DNA of 64,000 nucleotides from Anaeromassilibacillus sp. An200 (GTDB taxonomy: Bacteria; Bacillota; Clostridia; Oscillospirales; Acutalibacteraceae), in NCBI RefSeq assembly GCF_002160025.1, contig NZ_NFJU01000008.1, positions 57,396 through 121,395 of the forward strand. The letters run 5' to 3'. This document shows, piece after piece, positions 46,678 through 55,578 of this stretch. The translations under genes and the position numbers were made by a program. A model generated the notes under the pieces. That model saw only the letters and a list, made by a program, of their open reading frames with translations. It made no database searches and was not told the DNA's origin. The number at the start of each line of letters is the position of its first letter. Position 1 is the stretch's first letter.

Positions 46678-46736
46678 AAATTATTCTCATGATGTTGACC
46701 AAATTCAACTTTGCAGAAAAGAAAGGGGAGACAGCT

Positions 46737-47195
46737 ATGGCGGGAACCGGAATGTATGAAGAGGCCAGGCGCTTTCTGCGGGAGCCGCAGGAGGCTGTGC
46801 GGGAGCTGGCGATCCGTATGGAGCAGCTTCGCCGCTGGCGGGAGCTCTCCGACCGTGTCACGTCCGTTTTGGGGACAGTACGCGTACAAGGACAGCCGCA
46901 GGGGAACCGCGTGGAATCGTGCGCCTGTGAAGCCGCCGAACTGGAGGAGGAGATCGAGCGCACGCGGGAAAGGATCCATACGCTGCGCCGCAGACAGGAA
47001 TCCGTGCTGTCGCGCGTGGGGGACGCGCGGCTTTCCGAGCTCCTGCGGCTTTACTACCAGTGCAGCTTCACCTGGGCGGAAACAGCCGATCATATGGGCT
47101 ACTCCGAGCGTCAGATCATGCGCCTGCACCGCCTTGCGCTTGAACGCGTGCAGAAAATTTTGCAGGATGACAGGGAATGTCACCTCGCGTCATAG
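46737..47195 (+). CDS. Phage late regulator with sigma-70 region 4-like domain (ArpU/Xpf-like)
   Basis: 152 residues from ATG 46737 (AAGGGGAG upstream; the frame opens further up but has no SD). The N-terminal half is a charged coiled coil (ELEEEIERTRERIHTLRRR). The C-terminal ~45 residues read like sigma region 4: LYYQCSFTWAETADHMGYSERQIMRLHRLALERV. Proteins of this kind (DUF1492/ArpU, and Xpf of PBSX) switch on phage late genes. It is the first gene behind the SOS-boxed promoter, so it may amplify the response. Confidence 0.82.
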   Translation: MAGTGMYEEARRFLREPQEAVRELAIRMEQLRRWRELSDRVTSVLGTVRVQGQPQGNRVESCACEAAELEEEIERTRERIHTLRRRQESVLSRVGDARLSELLRLYYQCSFTWAETADHMGYSERQIMRLHRLALERVQKILQDDRECHLAS

Positions 47196-47315
47196 CATGT
47201 CACACCGCACCTGTGATATCGTTACAATCAGGAAAACACAGCGGGGGATCGCAGCCGGAAACGGAGGCGGTCCCCCGCCGCGTTTCCCGAGTTTCAGAAG
47301 AAAGGAGGAATCTTT

Positions 47316-47450
47316 GTGAGCTGCTGCCGGAACGGCAAATGCGTGTACAACCCCAAATGGATGACCGGGGTAAATTTCTGCGTGCTGCCCTTATGCCCCT
47401 TCGCGGGCAAGGGAAAACGCCGAAAGGAGGAAGAAAAGCGCGGGAAATGA
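47316..47450 (+). CDS. Small Cys-rich phage protein, 44 residues
   Basis: GTG start at 47316 with AAAGGAGGAATCTTT just upstream, an excellent SD. It reads MSCCRNGKCVYNPKW... with five Cys in the first 30 residues (Cys3, 4, 9, 22, 27) and a basic end, as in small metal-binding or zinc-ribbon-like proteins. Its stop overlaps the terminase small-subunit start as ATGA, so the two are coupled. I do not recognise the family. The 120 bases before it contain a GCGGGGGA/TCCCCCGC inverted repeat but no gene. Confidence 0.65.
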   Translation: MSCCRNGKCVYNPKWMTGVNFCVLPLCPFAGKGKRRKEEEKRGK

Positions 47451-47932
47451 GGAAAAAGGAATTCTGGAGCAAAGAGGAAGGGCTGCATCTCGCGGAATCG
47501 TGGGCACGGGAAGGGGAGGATGACGCGGCCATTGCCCGCCGCATGGGAGTGCCGGAATCCACCCTGCGGCGCTGGCGGCGCGCTTCTCCAAAGCTGGATG
47601 AAGCGATCCGGCGCGGGCGCGGCGCGGCCTGGGAGGTGGAGAGCGCCCTTCTTCGCACGGCAACCGGCTACAACAAGCCTGTGACCAAGACGTATAAGGT
47701 TAAATGCGTCGAATACGATCCCACCACGGGGAAAAAGGTGCAGGAAAAGGAGGAGCTGCAAACAAGCGAGGAAAAGGTGCATGTGCCGGGCAACACCACG
47801 GCACAGGTGTTCTGGCTCAAGAACAGGCGGCCCGATCGCTGGCGCGACAAGCCCGGCGTGCCGGACAGCCAGCCGGAGGAGGACGACAATTTCTTTGCGG
47901 CGCTCGCGGAGGCGATGGAGCATGAGGTTTGA
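47447..47932 (+). CDS. Terminase small subunit
   Basis: 161 residues from ATG 47447. A helix-turn-helix (DDAAIARRMGVPESTLRRWRR) lies near the N-terminus, followed by a region with VPGNTTAQVFWLKNRRPDRWRD, a hallmark of this small-subunit group. It would bind the packaging site and regulate the large subunit. It overlaps the previous small gene by four bases and the large subunit by 11. Confidence 0.86.
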   Translation: MRKKEFWSKEEGLHLAESWAREGEDDAAIARRMGVPESTLRRWRRASPKLDEAIRRGRGAAWEVESALLRTATGYNKPVTKTYKVKCVEYDPTTGKKVQEKEELQTSEEKVHVPGNTTAQVFWLKNRRPDRWRDKPGVPDSQPEEDDNFFAALAEAMEHEV

Positions 47933-49145
47933 GCGGATCTCGAAAAAGCAGCTTGAAATCTTCCGCTTCATCCACGAGCCGTATTCCGCCCTGATCTGTG
48001 ACGGGGCTGTGCGAACGGGCAAAACCATCCTGATGACGGCGGCTTTTCTGGAATGGGCCATGCACGCCTTTTCCGGAATGAGCTTCGCGCTGTGCGGAAA
48101 AACGAAAGCCTCCGTGGAACGCAACATCATCGAACCGCTGCTCGCCCTGCAAAGCGTCGCCAGGAAATACAACCTGTGCTATTCGCGCTCCCTCTCCCTG
48201 CTTACAGCGGAATTTCGGGGAAAGCAAAACAGCTTTTATCTCTTTGGCGGACACGATGAATCGAGCTACATGCTCATTCAAGGCATGACGCTCGCGGGCG
48301 TGCTGCTCGACGAGACAGCGCTGATGCCGCGATCCTTTGTGGAGCAGACCGTCACCCGCACACTGAGCGTGGACGGAGCAAAGCTGTGGTTCAACTGCAA
48401 CCCCGTTTCCCCCTCCCACTGGTTCTACCGCGAATGGGTCTGCCGGGCGGAGGAACGTGGCGCCAAACGGCTGCACTTTCTTCTGGAGGACAATCCCGGC
48501 CTGAGCCAGAAGGCGATCGAGCGGGCAAAGGCCAGCTTTTCCGGCGTCTTTTACGATCGGTATATCCTCGGCAAATGGGTGGCGGCAGAGGGTCTGATTT
48601 ACCCGCGCGCCGCAGAGGGCGAGGGAATCGCGGAAAGCATCCCACGCAACTACACGCGGTTTGCCGTCTCCGTGGATTACGGCACGCTCAACCCCTGCTC
48701 CATGGGACTCTGGGGCTACTGCGGCGGCGTATGGTACCGCTTTGCCGAATACTACCACAGCGGGCGCGAAAGCCGGACACAGCTCACCGACGAGGAATAC
48801 TGCGACCGGCTCGAAAAGCTGGCGGGCGGCAGGCCGCTTGAGGCCGTCGTGGTGGATCCCTCCGCCGCCAGCTTCCTGGAAGCACTGCGCAGGCGCGGCA
48901 AATGGCCGGTGCGCCCCGCGGACAATGCCGTTCTGGCCGGTATCCGCGACACCGCCGCCGCGCTGCACGAGGGAAAAATCGCCGTGTGCGACTGCTGCGA
49001 GGGCGCTCTGCGGGAGTTTTCGCTGTACCGCTGGGACGAAGCAAGCGGTGAGGACCGGCCCGTTAAGGAGCACGACCACGCGATGGATGAAATCCGCTAC
49101 TTTGTACGGACGATCCTGCGCGGCGACACGTTCAGCTTTGCATGA
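47922..49145 (+). CDS. Terminase large subunit
   Basis: 407 residues. Packaging ATPase with Walker A GAVRTGKT (28-35) and Walker B GVLLDETALM, coupling motif FNCNP. The nuclease domain has acidic residues in VSVDYGT, VVVDPSA and the C-terminal DHAMDEIRYF. It cuts and pumps phage DNA into the head. PBSX_terL-like layout. Confidence 0.93.
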   Translation: MRFERISKKQLEIFRFIHEPYSALICDGAVRTGKTILMTAAFLEWAMHAFSGMSFALCGKTKASVERNIIEPLLALQSVARKYNLCYSRSLSLLTAEFRGKQNSFYLFGGHDESSYMLIQGMTLAGVLLDETALMPRSFVEQTVTRTLSVDGAKLWFNCNPVSPSHWFYREWVCRAEERGAKRLHFLLEDNPGLSQKAIERAKASFSGVFYDRYILGKWVAAEGLIYPRAAEGEGIAESIPRNYTRFAVSVDYGTLNPCSMGLWGYCGGVWYRFAEYYHSGRESRTQLTDEEYCDRLEKLAGGRPLEAVVVDPSAASFLEALRRRGKWPVRPADNAVLAGIRDTAAALHEGKIAVCDCCEGALREFSLYRWDEASGEDRPVKEHDHAMDEIRYFVRTILRGDTFSFA

Positions 49146-49254
49146 TGACGGCGGGCCGGAGCAAAACGGATGCGCCGCGGCCGCTTCGGATCCGAAAAAC
49201 GGGTCAATATGGGGCGGGAACGCCGCATCATGGGGAAACAGGAGGACATACAAC

Positions 49255-49311
49255 ATGACACAGGACAAGCAAACGATCGGAAAGGGGGGAATCGGATGGC
49301 AAAGCCTCTGA
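49255..49311 (+). CDS. Possible 18-residue leader peptide overlapping the portal start
   Basis: ATG 49255 has CAGGAGGACATACAAC upstream, a better SD than that of the portal gene. It reads MTQDKQTIGKGGIGWQSL and stops inside the portal gene. It could couple translation of portal to upstream ribosomes, or be chance. Confidence 0.35.
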   Translation: MTQDKQTIGKGGIGWQSL

Positions 49312-50735
49312 AGCTGGGAGTGTTCTCCTCCCTGCCCGCCCCGCCACCTTTGCCGCGCGGACTGGGGGAAGCGGGCTTTCTGGCACGGGAAGTGCGGGAC
49401 TGGGAGACTTCCCGCACGCGGCGCAGGCAGCTTCTCGGAGAGCTGTACTACCGGGGCGAACAGCAGATTCTGCGGCACAAACGTACGGTGATCGGCCCGG
49501 AGGGTGCGCCCGTGGAGGTGACAAACCTCCCGAACGCGCGCCTGACGGACAACCAGTACGCCCGCTTGCTGGATCAGAAGGTCAATTACCTGCTGGGCAG
49601 GCCGCCGGTGATTGTCAGCGCGGACAGGGACTACGCCGAAGCCCTTCGCGGTATGCTGGGGCCCGGCTTTTTCCGCGCTCTGCGCGGGGCGGCGCATGAC
49701 GCGCTCGCCGGTGGGTGCGCATGGCTGTTTGCCTGCCCGGACGGCGCGGGCGGCCTGCGGCTGCGCCGCTTCCGCCCCTGGGAGGTGCTGCCCTTCTGGG
49801 CGGACGCCGACCACACGGAGCTCGACGGCGCGCTGCGCGTCTGGGAGCGTGAGGAACACGGGGAGCATGGCAGAACCCGCGCGGGCTACGCCGAACTGTA
49901 CACCCGCGACGGTGTGTTCCGTTTCCGACGGGAGGGACGCGCGCTTCTGCCGGAAAAGCCGTTTCATCTGCCGTACGTCACAGCGTCTCTCGAAGGGCGC
50001 GCGTTCCCCTTCAACTGGGACGCCCTTCCGCTGTTCGCCGTGAAGAACGGCCCGGCGGAGGTTTCGCTGCTCGACCGGGTGAAATCCTTACAGGACGCGG
50101 TAAACCTGATTCTCTCCAACTTTGTCAACGGGATGCAGGAGGACCCGCGCAACACCATTTTAGTCCTCGTCAACTACGACGGACAGAATCTCGGGGAATT
50201 CCGGCGCAATCTGGCGGCTTACGGGGCCGTCAAGGTGCGCAGCGACGCGGGCGCGCCGGGCGGCGACGTGAAAACACTCTCCCTCTCCGTGAACGGCGAA
50301 AACTACAAGGCGGTGCTCGATCTTCTCAAGCGCGCTCTGGTGGAGAACGCGCGCGGCTACGACGCGAAGGATCTGCGCGCCGCCGGAACACCGAACGAGA
50401 TGAATCTGCGCTCTGTGTTCAGCGATGCGGATCTCGACGCGGACATGCTCGAGGCCGAGTTCCAGTCACTATTCCGGGAGCTTCTGCCGTTCGCGGACGC
50501 ATGCCTGCGGGCGAAGGGCATGGCGGCTGGCGGTGCGGAAGCATCGCTGATTTTCAACCGCGACACCATTGTGAATGAATCGCAGGTGATTGCCGATGTG
50601 GCCGGTTCGGCCTCACTCCTTTCCCGCGAGACGCTGCTGGAGCAGCATCCATGGGTGGAGGACGTGCAGCGTGAACTGAAACGGCTGCGGCAGGAGCAGG
50701 CGGTTTCCAAAAAACAGGAAGGAGAATCCGTATGA
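49296..50735 (+). CDS. Phage portal protein (SPP1 gp6-like)
   Basis: 479 residues from ATG 49296 with GGGGGGAATCGG upstream; an in-frame ATG at 49209 would extend it by 29 residues. Portal marks are LTDNQYARLLDQKVNYLLGRPP, the ALPLFAVKNGPAE wing, and the long SLLDRVKSLQDAVNLILSN crown helix. It forms the dodecameric DNA entry ring and joins the terminase. Its stop overlaps the scaffold start as ATGA. Confidence 0.9.
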   Translation: MAKPLKLGVFSSLPAPPPLPRGLGEAGFLAREVRDWETSRTRRRQLLGELYYRGEQQILRHKRTVIGPEGAPVEVTNLPNARLTDNQYARLLDQKVNYLLGRPPVIVSADRDYAEALRGMLGPGFFRALRGAAHDALAGGCAWLFACPDGAGGLRLRRFRPWEVLPFWADADHTELDGALRVWEREEHGEHGRTRAGYAELYTRDGVFRFRREGRALLPEKPFHLPYVTASLEGRAFPFNWDALPLFAVKNGPAEVSLLDRVKSLQDAVNLILSNFVNGMQEDPRNTILVLVNYDGQNLGEFRRNLAAYGAVKVRSDAGAPGGDVKTLSLSVNGENYKAVLDLLKRALVENARGYDAKDLRAAGTPNEMNLRSVFSDADLDADMLEAEFQSLFRELLPFADACLRAKGMAAGGAEASLIFNRDTIVNESQVIADVAGSASLLSRETLLEQHPWVEDVQRELKRLRQEQAVSKKQEGESV

Positions 50736-51169
50736 AGCAGGAGTATTTGCAGGAGCTCGGCCTGTCCCCTGAGACGGCCGGACAGATCGCGGCGGAGTTT
50801 GCACGCGAGCTGGATCAGGCGCGCGGCGAGTGGGAAACGGCGCTGGCAAACGAGAGAAAGGAGGGGGCCGTACAGATTGCCCTAGCGCAGGCCGGGGCGA
50901 AAAATCTGAAAGCCGCCCGCGCGCTCGTCACGCTCGATCCCGACGCCGCCCTTTCCCCGGACGGCACGCTGCCGGGACTGGCGGAGCAGATCGAAGCGCT
51001 CAAAAGCCAGGAATCCACCGCTTTCCTCTTTGCCGGGACACAGGCTCCCCAGCTGACGGGCTTCCGTCCCGCCGAGGGGCTTTCCCCCGGAGAGGACGGC
51101 TCCCACGAAGCGCTGACGCTGGCGCAGGCGATCGAGCAGAGCATGCAATCAACGGACGACGACGAATGA
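50732..51169 (+). CDS. Phage scaffolding protein (GP20-like)
   Basis: 145 residues, short and acidic with a predicted coiled coil in the middle (ELDQARGEWETALANERKEG), and position between portal and capsid. MKQEYLQELGLSPETA matches the start of minor structural GP20 scaffolds. It guides capsid assembly and leaves the mature head. No head protease gene is seen. Confidence 0.8.
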   Translation: MKQEYLQELGLSPETAGQIAAEFARELDQARGEWETALANERKEGAVQIALAQAGAKNLKAARALVTLDPDAALSPDGTLPGLAEQIEALKSQESTAFLFAGTQAPQLTGFRPAEGLSPGEDGSHEALTLAQAIEQSMQSTDDDE

Positions 51170-51186
51170 GAAAGGACGGATGACAC

Positions 51187-52152
51187 ATGGCAGTAACACT
51201 CGAACAGGCAAAATTGAGCGTACAGGACAAGCTCTCTCCCCTGGTCATCGATGAATTCCGCAAATCAAGCTTTCTGCTTGACCGGATCCCGTTTGACGAC
51301 TGTGTTTCCCACCCCGGCGGCGGCTCGACCATGACGTACAGCTACACGCGCGTCATCACCCAGCCGACGGCGGAATTCCGCGAGATCAACAAGGAATACA
51401 CCCCGCAGGAGGCCGCGAAGGAACGCCACTCGGTGGATCTCAAGATCTTCGGCGGCTCCTTCCAGATCGACCGCGTGATTGCGGATCTCGGCGGCGCGGC
51501 CAATGAAGTAAGCTTTCAGATGGCGCAGAAAATCAAAGCGGCCTCCGCCCTCTTCACCGACACGGTGATCAACGGCGACAGCGAGGACGACAGCAAGGCC
51601 TTTGACGGTCTGGAAAAGGCTCTCACCGGCTCCTCGACGGAGTTCATCCCCGAGGCGGCGATCGATCTCTCCACCTCGCAGGCGGTGGACACGAACTACA
51701 TGTATTTCCTTGACGCGCTCGACGAGTTTCTCATGGGACTGGACGGCGCGCCGGATTTCATCGGCGGCAACACCAAGCTGATCGCCAAGCTGCGCGCCTG
51801 CGCCCGCCGCGCCGGGATGTACCAGACCACGCGCAATGACTTCGGCCAGCAGGTGGAGCAGTACGGCTCGATTCCGCTGGTCGATCTCGGTGCGAAACCC
51901 GGCACCAACGATCCCATCGTGCCGATCCTTGACTCCGGGGACACAGGCTGCACGTCGCTTTACGCGGTGCGCTTCGGCCTGGACGGCTTCCACGCCGTCA
52001 GCCCCTCCGGCGTCGTTCCGGTACGCCAGTGGCTGCCGGACTACCGCACGGCGGGAGCCGTCAAGACCGGTGAGGTCGAGATGGTCGCCGCTGTGGCGCT
52101 CAAGGCCACCAAGGCCGCGGGCGTGATGCGCAAGATCAAGGTGAAGGCATGA
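51187..52152 (+). CDS. Major capsid protein
   Basis: 321 residues, HK97-fold type by place and pattern: MAVTLEQAKLSVQDKL start, helix, then FDDCVSHPGGGSTMTYSYTRVIT and the beta-rich centre with TDTVINGDSEDD, and KTGEVEMVAAVALKATKAAGVMRKIKV at the end. SD AAAGGACGG at 51172. It ends in an ATGA overlap with the connector gene. Confidence 0.88.
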   Translation: MAVTLEQAKLSVQDKLSPLVIDEFRKSSFLLDRIPFDDCVSHPGGGSTMTYSYTRVITQPTAEFREINKEYTPQEAAKERHSVDLKIFGGSFQIDRVIADLGGAANEVSFQMAQKIKAASALFTDTVINGDSEDDSKAFDGLEKALTGSSTEFIPEAAIDLSTSQAVDTNYMYFLDALDEFLMGLDGAPDFIGGNTKLIAKLRACARRAGMYQTTRNDFGQQVEQYGSIPLVDLGAKPGTNDPIVPILDSGDTGCTSLYAVRFGLDGFHAVSPSGVVPVRQWLPDYRTAGAVKTGEVEMVAAVALKATKAAGVMRKIKVKA

Positions 52153-52514
52153 CGGAGCAGGAGGTCGCGGATCGCGCGCGCCCCTATGTGACGGCAGCCG
52201 GAACCGAAGCACGGGAGGACGATCTGCTCACAGCCTCCCGCCGTGCCTTGTGCGAGGCAGCCGCCCTGTGCAATGCCGAAGAGGCGCCCGACTCCCTCTT
52301 GGAGGAAACGGGCGCGCTGGCCGCCGGACTGTATCTGCTTTTTCCCGGCGCGGAGGGAGAAAGCGCGGGGCAGGCCGTCTCCGTGAAGGAGGGCGACACG
52401 CAGGTGCAGTTTTCCGAGGAAAATTCACCCGGCACACTGCGCCGCGCTCTGGCCCGGGATCTGATCGACGGGGCGCGGCGGGACTGCGCGCGGTGGAGGA
52501 GGCTGATCTGGTGA
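52149..52514 (+). CDS. Head-tail connector protein (gp6-like adaptor)
   Basis: 121 residues, helical and acidic, with the position and size of the head-completion adaptor that docks on the portal. No catalytic motif. The start overlaps the capsid stop, and the stop overlaps the next gene as GTGA. Confidence 0.7.
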   Translation: MTEQEVADRARPYVTAAGTEAREDDLLTASRRALCEAAALCNAEEAPDSLLEETGALAAGLYLLFPGAEGESAGQAVSVKEGDTQVQFSEENSPGTLRRALARDLIDGARRDCARWRRLIW

Positions 52515-52885
52515 GTGTGCGGGAGGCTTTGGAAAGCCTGTATGACTGCTTTGCCACGGTGACGGTGAACGTACCGTACCGCGACGGAGCTGTGACACGC
52601 TTCCGGGAGGAGGAAACCATCACCCGCGCCCCGTGCCGTCTGTCGTTTTCCGGCGCAAGCGGCCAGACACTCTCCGGCCTGGAAACCGCCGGGGAAGCTC
52701 AGCCCTGGGCGCAGGCCGGACAGAGCGTCAAGCTGTTCCTCGCGCCGGAGTGGGACATCCCCGCCGGTTCGCGGATCACGGTGGAGGGGCGCGGCATCCA
52801 GCGCGTCTACGGGCGCAGCGGCCAGCCCGCTGTGTACGACTCGCATCAGGAAATCGCGCTGGCGCTGTGGCAGGACGACGCATAA
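52511..52885 (+). CDS. Head-closure / head-tail joining protein
   Basis: 124 residues from GTG 52511 (GGAGGAGG upstream); upstream in-frame sequence overlaps the previous gene and is dropped. It is beta-rich (FATVTVNVPYRDGAVTRFREEET, PCRLSFSG, GSRITVEGRG), as in head-closure proteins of SPP1 gp16 type. Assigned mainly by gene order. Confidence 0.65.
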   Translation: MSVREALESLYDCFATVTVNVPYRDGAVTRFREEETITRAPCRLSFSGASGQTLSGLETAGEAQPWAQAGQSVKLFLAPEWDIPAGSRITVEGRGIQRVYGRSGQPAVYDSHQEIALALWQDDA

Positions 52886-52897
52886 GGAGGGAGGACG

Positions 52898-53359
52898 ATG
52901 GCGCTTCAGGAGCTTCTCGAGGGCGCGGCACAGTCAGTGCGCGAAGTTTTTGGTCAGGACGTGGAAATCTATCTTGGACGTGCGGAGCAGGGCGTAAAGC
53001 GACCCTGCATCTTTCTGGAAGCGGAGGAGGGGGAGCGCCGCCCCCTCCCGTGCAGGCGGGAAGAACTCCTCTGCACGGTGACGGCGGATTATCTTCCCCG
53101 CAAAAACGACGACGCACCGCGCACGGCGGCGGAGCAGCTGACGCAGGCGCTTGCCGTGGTGCGGGTGAAGGGCGGCCCGGCCTTGCGGGGAACCGGTACG
53201 GCGGGCGAGGTAAAATCCGGGCGGGCACAAGCGTCCGCCCGCTACCGCCTCGTCCTTTCTCAAAAAGAGCAAACGCACGAAACCATGGACACCGTTTCCC
53301 TTTCCATGACGCTGCATGCGCCGGACGGGGAGACGGCCGACACAGAAACGGAGGAATGA
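52898..53359 (+). CDS. Phage tail terminator family protein
   Basis: 153 residues (AAGGAGGGAGG upstream). MALQELLEGAAQSVREVFGQDVEIY and KRPCIFLEAEE match the small alpha-beta tail-terminator family that caps the tail tube and sheath (DUF6838 type). It stands between the head-closure and sheath genes, as in PBSX-like phages. The C-terminal 25 residues are acidic. Confidence 0.75.
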   Translation: MALQELLEGAAQSVREVFGQDVEIYLGRAEQGVKRPCIFLEAEEGERRPLPCRREELLCTVTADYLPRKNDDAPRTAAEQLTQALAVVRVKGGPALRGTGTAGEVKSGRAQASARYRLVLSQKEQTHETMDTVSLSMTLHAPDGETADTETEE

Positions 53360-53363
53360 TCAG

Positions 53364-54656
53364 ATGGCATACGGCGGAGGAACCTTTACCACCCAGAACA
53401 AGATTCTGCCGGGCGCTTACATTAACTTTGTGAGCGCGGCACGGGCGACAGCCGAGCTGTCGGCGCGCGGAACGGCAGCCATGCTGCTGCCCCTGCCCTT
53501 CGGGCCGCAGGGCGTGGTGACCAGCCTGAAAGCGGATTATTTCGCAGAGGAGGCGCCGCGTCTGTTCGGGTGCAGCGCAGACAGCAACGCGCTGCTTCCC
53601 GTGCGGGAGTTGTTCTGCGGGGCGGAAACGCTGCTCTTTTACCGTCCGGAGGGCGGCGAGAAGGCACACAGCACACACGCCTCGGCGAAATACGCGGGAA
53701 CCGGCGGCAACAACATTCAGATTGTAATCCGTGAGAATGCGGAAAAATTTGACGTGGTGACGGTGGTAGACGGCGTGGAGATGGATACCCAGACCGTCTC
53801 CGCCGCGGAAGAGCTGGTGGAAAACGACTTTGTCACCTTCACGGAGGAAGCGCTCTCTGCCACAGCGGGCGAACCGCTGACGGGCGGCACCGACAAGGAT
53901 CCGGAGAAATCCGACTACGAAGCCTTCCTGCGGGCAGTGGAGCCGTACACCTTCCAGACCCTGGGCTGCGCCTCGGAGGATTCGGAAATCAACAAGCTCT
54001 TTGTCTCGTTCACACGGCGCATGCGTGAGGAGGCCGGCGTGAAATTCCAGACGGTGCTCTACCACACCGCCGCCGACTATGAGGGCGTGATCAGCGTGGA
54101 AAATGAGGCGGAGGAGGACGCTCCCGCTCTTGTCTACTGGATGACGGGTGCGGCGGCAGGCTGCGCCGTGAACGCAAGCTGCTCGAACAAGATCTACGAC
54201 GGCGAATACACCGTCCTGGCCGATTACACGCAGACCCAGCTGGAGGAAGGGCTGAAAGCCGGAAAGCTTCTGTTCCACCGCGCGGGCGGGCAGGTGCGCG
54301 TGCTCTCCGACGTGAACACGCTCACCACGTTCACCAACGAGCGCGGCGAGGATTTCGCCCTGAACCAGACCGTCCGTGTGCTCGACCAGATCGCCAACGA
54401 TGTGGCCGTTCTTTTCTGCACCCGTTATCTCGGGCAGATCCCGAACGACGAAGCCGGACGGATCAGCCTGTGGAACGACATTGTAAAGCACCACCAGGAG
54501 CTGGAACGCCAGCGGGCGATCGAGAACTTCTCCGCGGAGGACGTGCAGGTTTCGGCGGGACAGACAAAGCGCAGCGTTGTGGTGAGCGGCCGCGTAACGC
54601 CGGTGTGCGCCATGGAACAGCTTTACATGACTGTGACCGTCGCGGGCGCGGCGTAA
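53364..54656 (+). CDS. Contractile tail sheath protein (XkdK-like)
   Basis: 430 residues from ATG 53364 with GGAGG at nine bases. The N-terminus MAYGGGTFTTQNKILPGAYINFVSAARA is the classic XkdK start. The C-terminal domain (NDIVKHHQELERQRAIENF...VVVSGRVTPVCAMEQLYMTVTV) forms the sheath lattice. It shows that the element makes a contractile tail (myophage-type). Confidence 0.93.
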   Translation: MAYGGGTFTTQNKILPGAYINFVSAARATAELSARGTAAMLLPLPFGPQGVVTSLKADYFAEEAPRLFGCSADSNALLPVRELFCGAETLLFYRPEGGEKAHSTHASAKYAGTGGNNIQIVIRENAEKFDVVTVVDGVEMDTQTVSAAEELVENDFVTFTEEALSATAGEPLTGGTDKDPEKSDYEAFLRAVEPYTFQTLGCASEDSEINKLFVSFTRRMREEAGVKFQTVLYHTAADYEGVISVENEAEEDAPALVYWMTGAAAGCAVNASCSNKIYDGEYTVLADYTQTQLEEGLKAGKLLFHRAGGQVRVLSDVNTLTTFTNERGEDFALNQTVRVLDQIANDVAVLFCTRYLGQIPNDEAGRISLWNDIVKHHQELERQRAIENFSAEDVQVSAGQTKRSVVVSGRVTPVCAMEQLYMTVTVAGAA

Positions 54657-54672
54657 GGAAGGGGGAAATTTC

Positions 54673-55140
54673 ATGCTGACCATGAATGCAAAAGATACCG
54701 TCTCCGCCGCGCTGGCGGAATGCTATGTAACCATCGGAGACAAGCGCTACAACTTCATGCAGGCAATCAATCTTGAGGCGAAGTTTGAACGCGAAAAATC
54801 CCGTGTGCCGATCCTCGGCAGGACGGGGCGCGGCAACAAGACCTCAGGCTGGAAGGGCACCGGAAAAGCGGCTTTTCATTACAATACATCCATCTTCCGC
54901 GAGCTGATGTACCGCTACAAATCCACCGGCGAGGACGTGTATTTTGACATTCAGGTGACGAACGACGACCCGACCTCCTCGGCAGGGCGGCAGACCGTCA
55001 TCCTCAAGGACTGCAACATTGACGGCGGTGTACTGGCCCGCTTTGACGCGGACGCGGACTACCTCGACGAGGAAATGAGCTTTACCTTTGAGGACTTCGA
55101 GATGCCGGAAAGCTTCACTGCTCTCGACGGCATGGAATAA
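54673..55140 (+). CDS. Tail tube protein (XkdM-like)
   Basis: 155 residues from ATG 54673 (GGGGG seven bases upstream). MNAKDTVSAALAECYVTIGDKRYNFMQAINLEAKFEREK and KGTGKAAFHYNTSIFRELM identify the inner tail tube family. Its rings stack under the sheath. Confidence 0.92.
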   Translation: MLTMNAKDTVSAALAECYVTIGDKRYNFMQAINLEAKFEREKSRVPILGRTGRGNKTSGWKGTGKAAFHYNTSIFRELMYRYKSTGEDVYFDIQVTNDDPTSSAGRQTVILKDCNIDGGVLARFDADADYLDEEMSFTFEDFEMPESFTALDGME

Positions 55141-55152
55141 GGAGGAACGATC

Positions 55153-55578
55153 ATGAGCTTGAGCGCGTTTCTTGCACAGAACGCCGTGCGGACGGAGCAT
55201 GTCCTGTTCGCTGTCTCGCCCCGTTTTGTGGACGAGGACGGCGAGGCGGAGCAGTGGGAAATCCGCTGCCTGACGGCGGCGGAGGACGAATCCCTTCGCC
55301 GTTCCTGCGCCCGCTGCGTTCCGGTGCCGGGACGGCGCGGGCAGTATATGAGCGAGACGGACGCGGGGCTATACCTCGGCCGTCTCGCCGCCGCCTGCAC
55401 CGTCTATCCCGATCTGAACGATCGATCCTTGCAGGACAGCTATGGCGTAATGGGCGCGGAGGAGCTGCTGCGCGCCATGCTGACAGCGGGCGAATACGCC
55501 GTGTATCTCGACAAAGTGCAGGAGGTATGCGGCTTTGCCCGCACCATGCAGGACGAGGTGAATGAAGCAAAAAACTGA
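55153..55578 (+). CDS. Tail assembly chaperone, 0-frame product (XkdN-like)
   Basis: 141 residues (GGAGG upstream). It lies between tube and tape-measure slot, the place of lambda gpG and PBSX XkdN. Pattern of small acidic alpha-helical chaperone with Cys-containing middle (EIRCLTAAEDESLRRSCARC). The last codons before the stop form a slippery heptamer (55569-55575) that lets a fraction of ribosomes read on in the -1 frame; see the extension entry. Confidence 0.88.
   Translation: MSLSAFLAQNAVRTEHVLFAVSPRFVDEDGEAEQWEIRCLTAAEDESLRRSCARCVPVPGRRGQYMSETDAGLYLGRLAAACTVYPDLNDRSLQDSYGVMGAEELLRAMLTAGEYAVYLDKVQEVCGFARTMQDEVNEAKN

Noticed and set aside
47817..49967. A 716-codon minus-strand frame across terminase and portal
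   Set aside because: Crosses two conserved phage genes in antisense and lacks any start signal.
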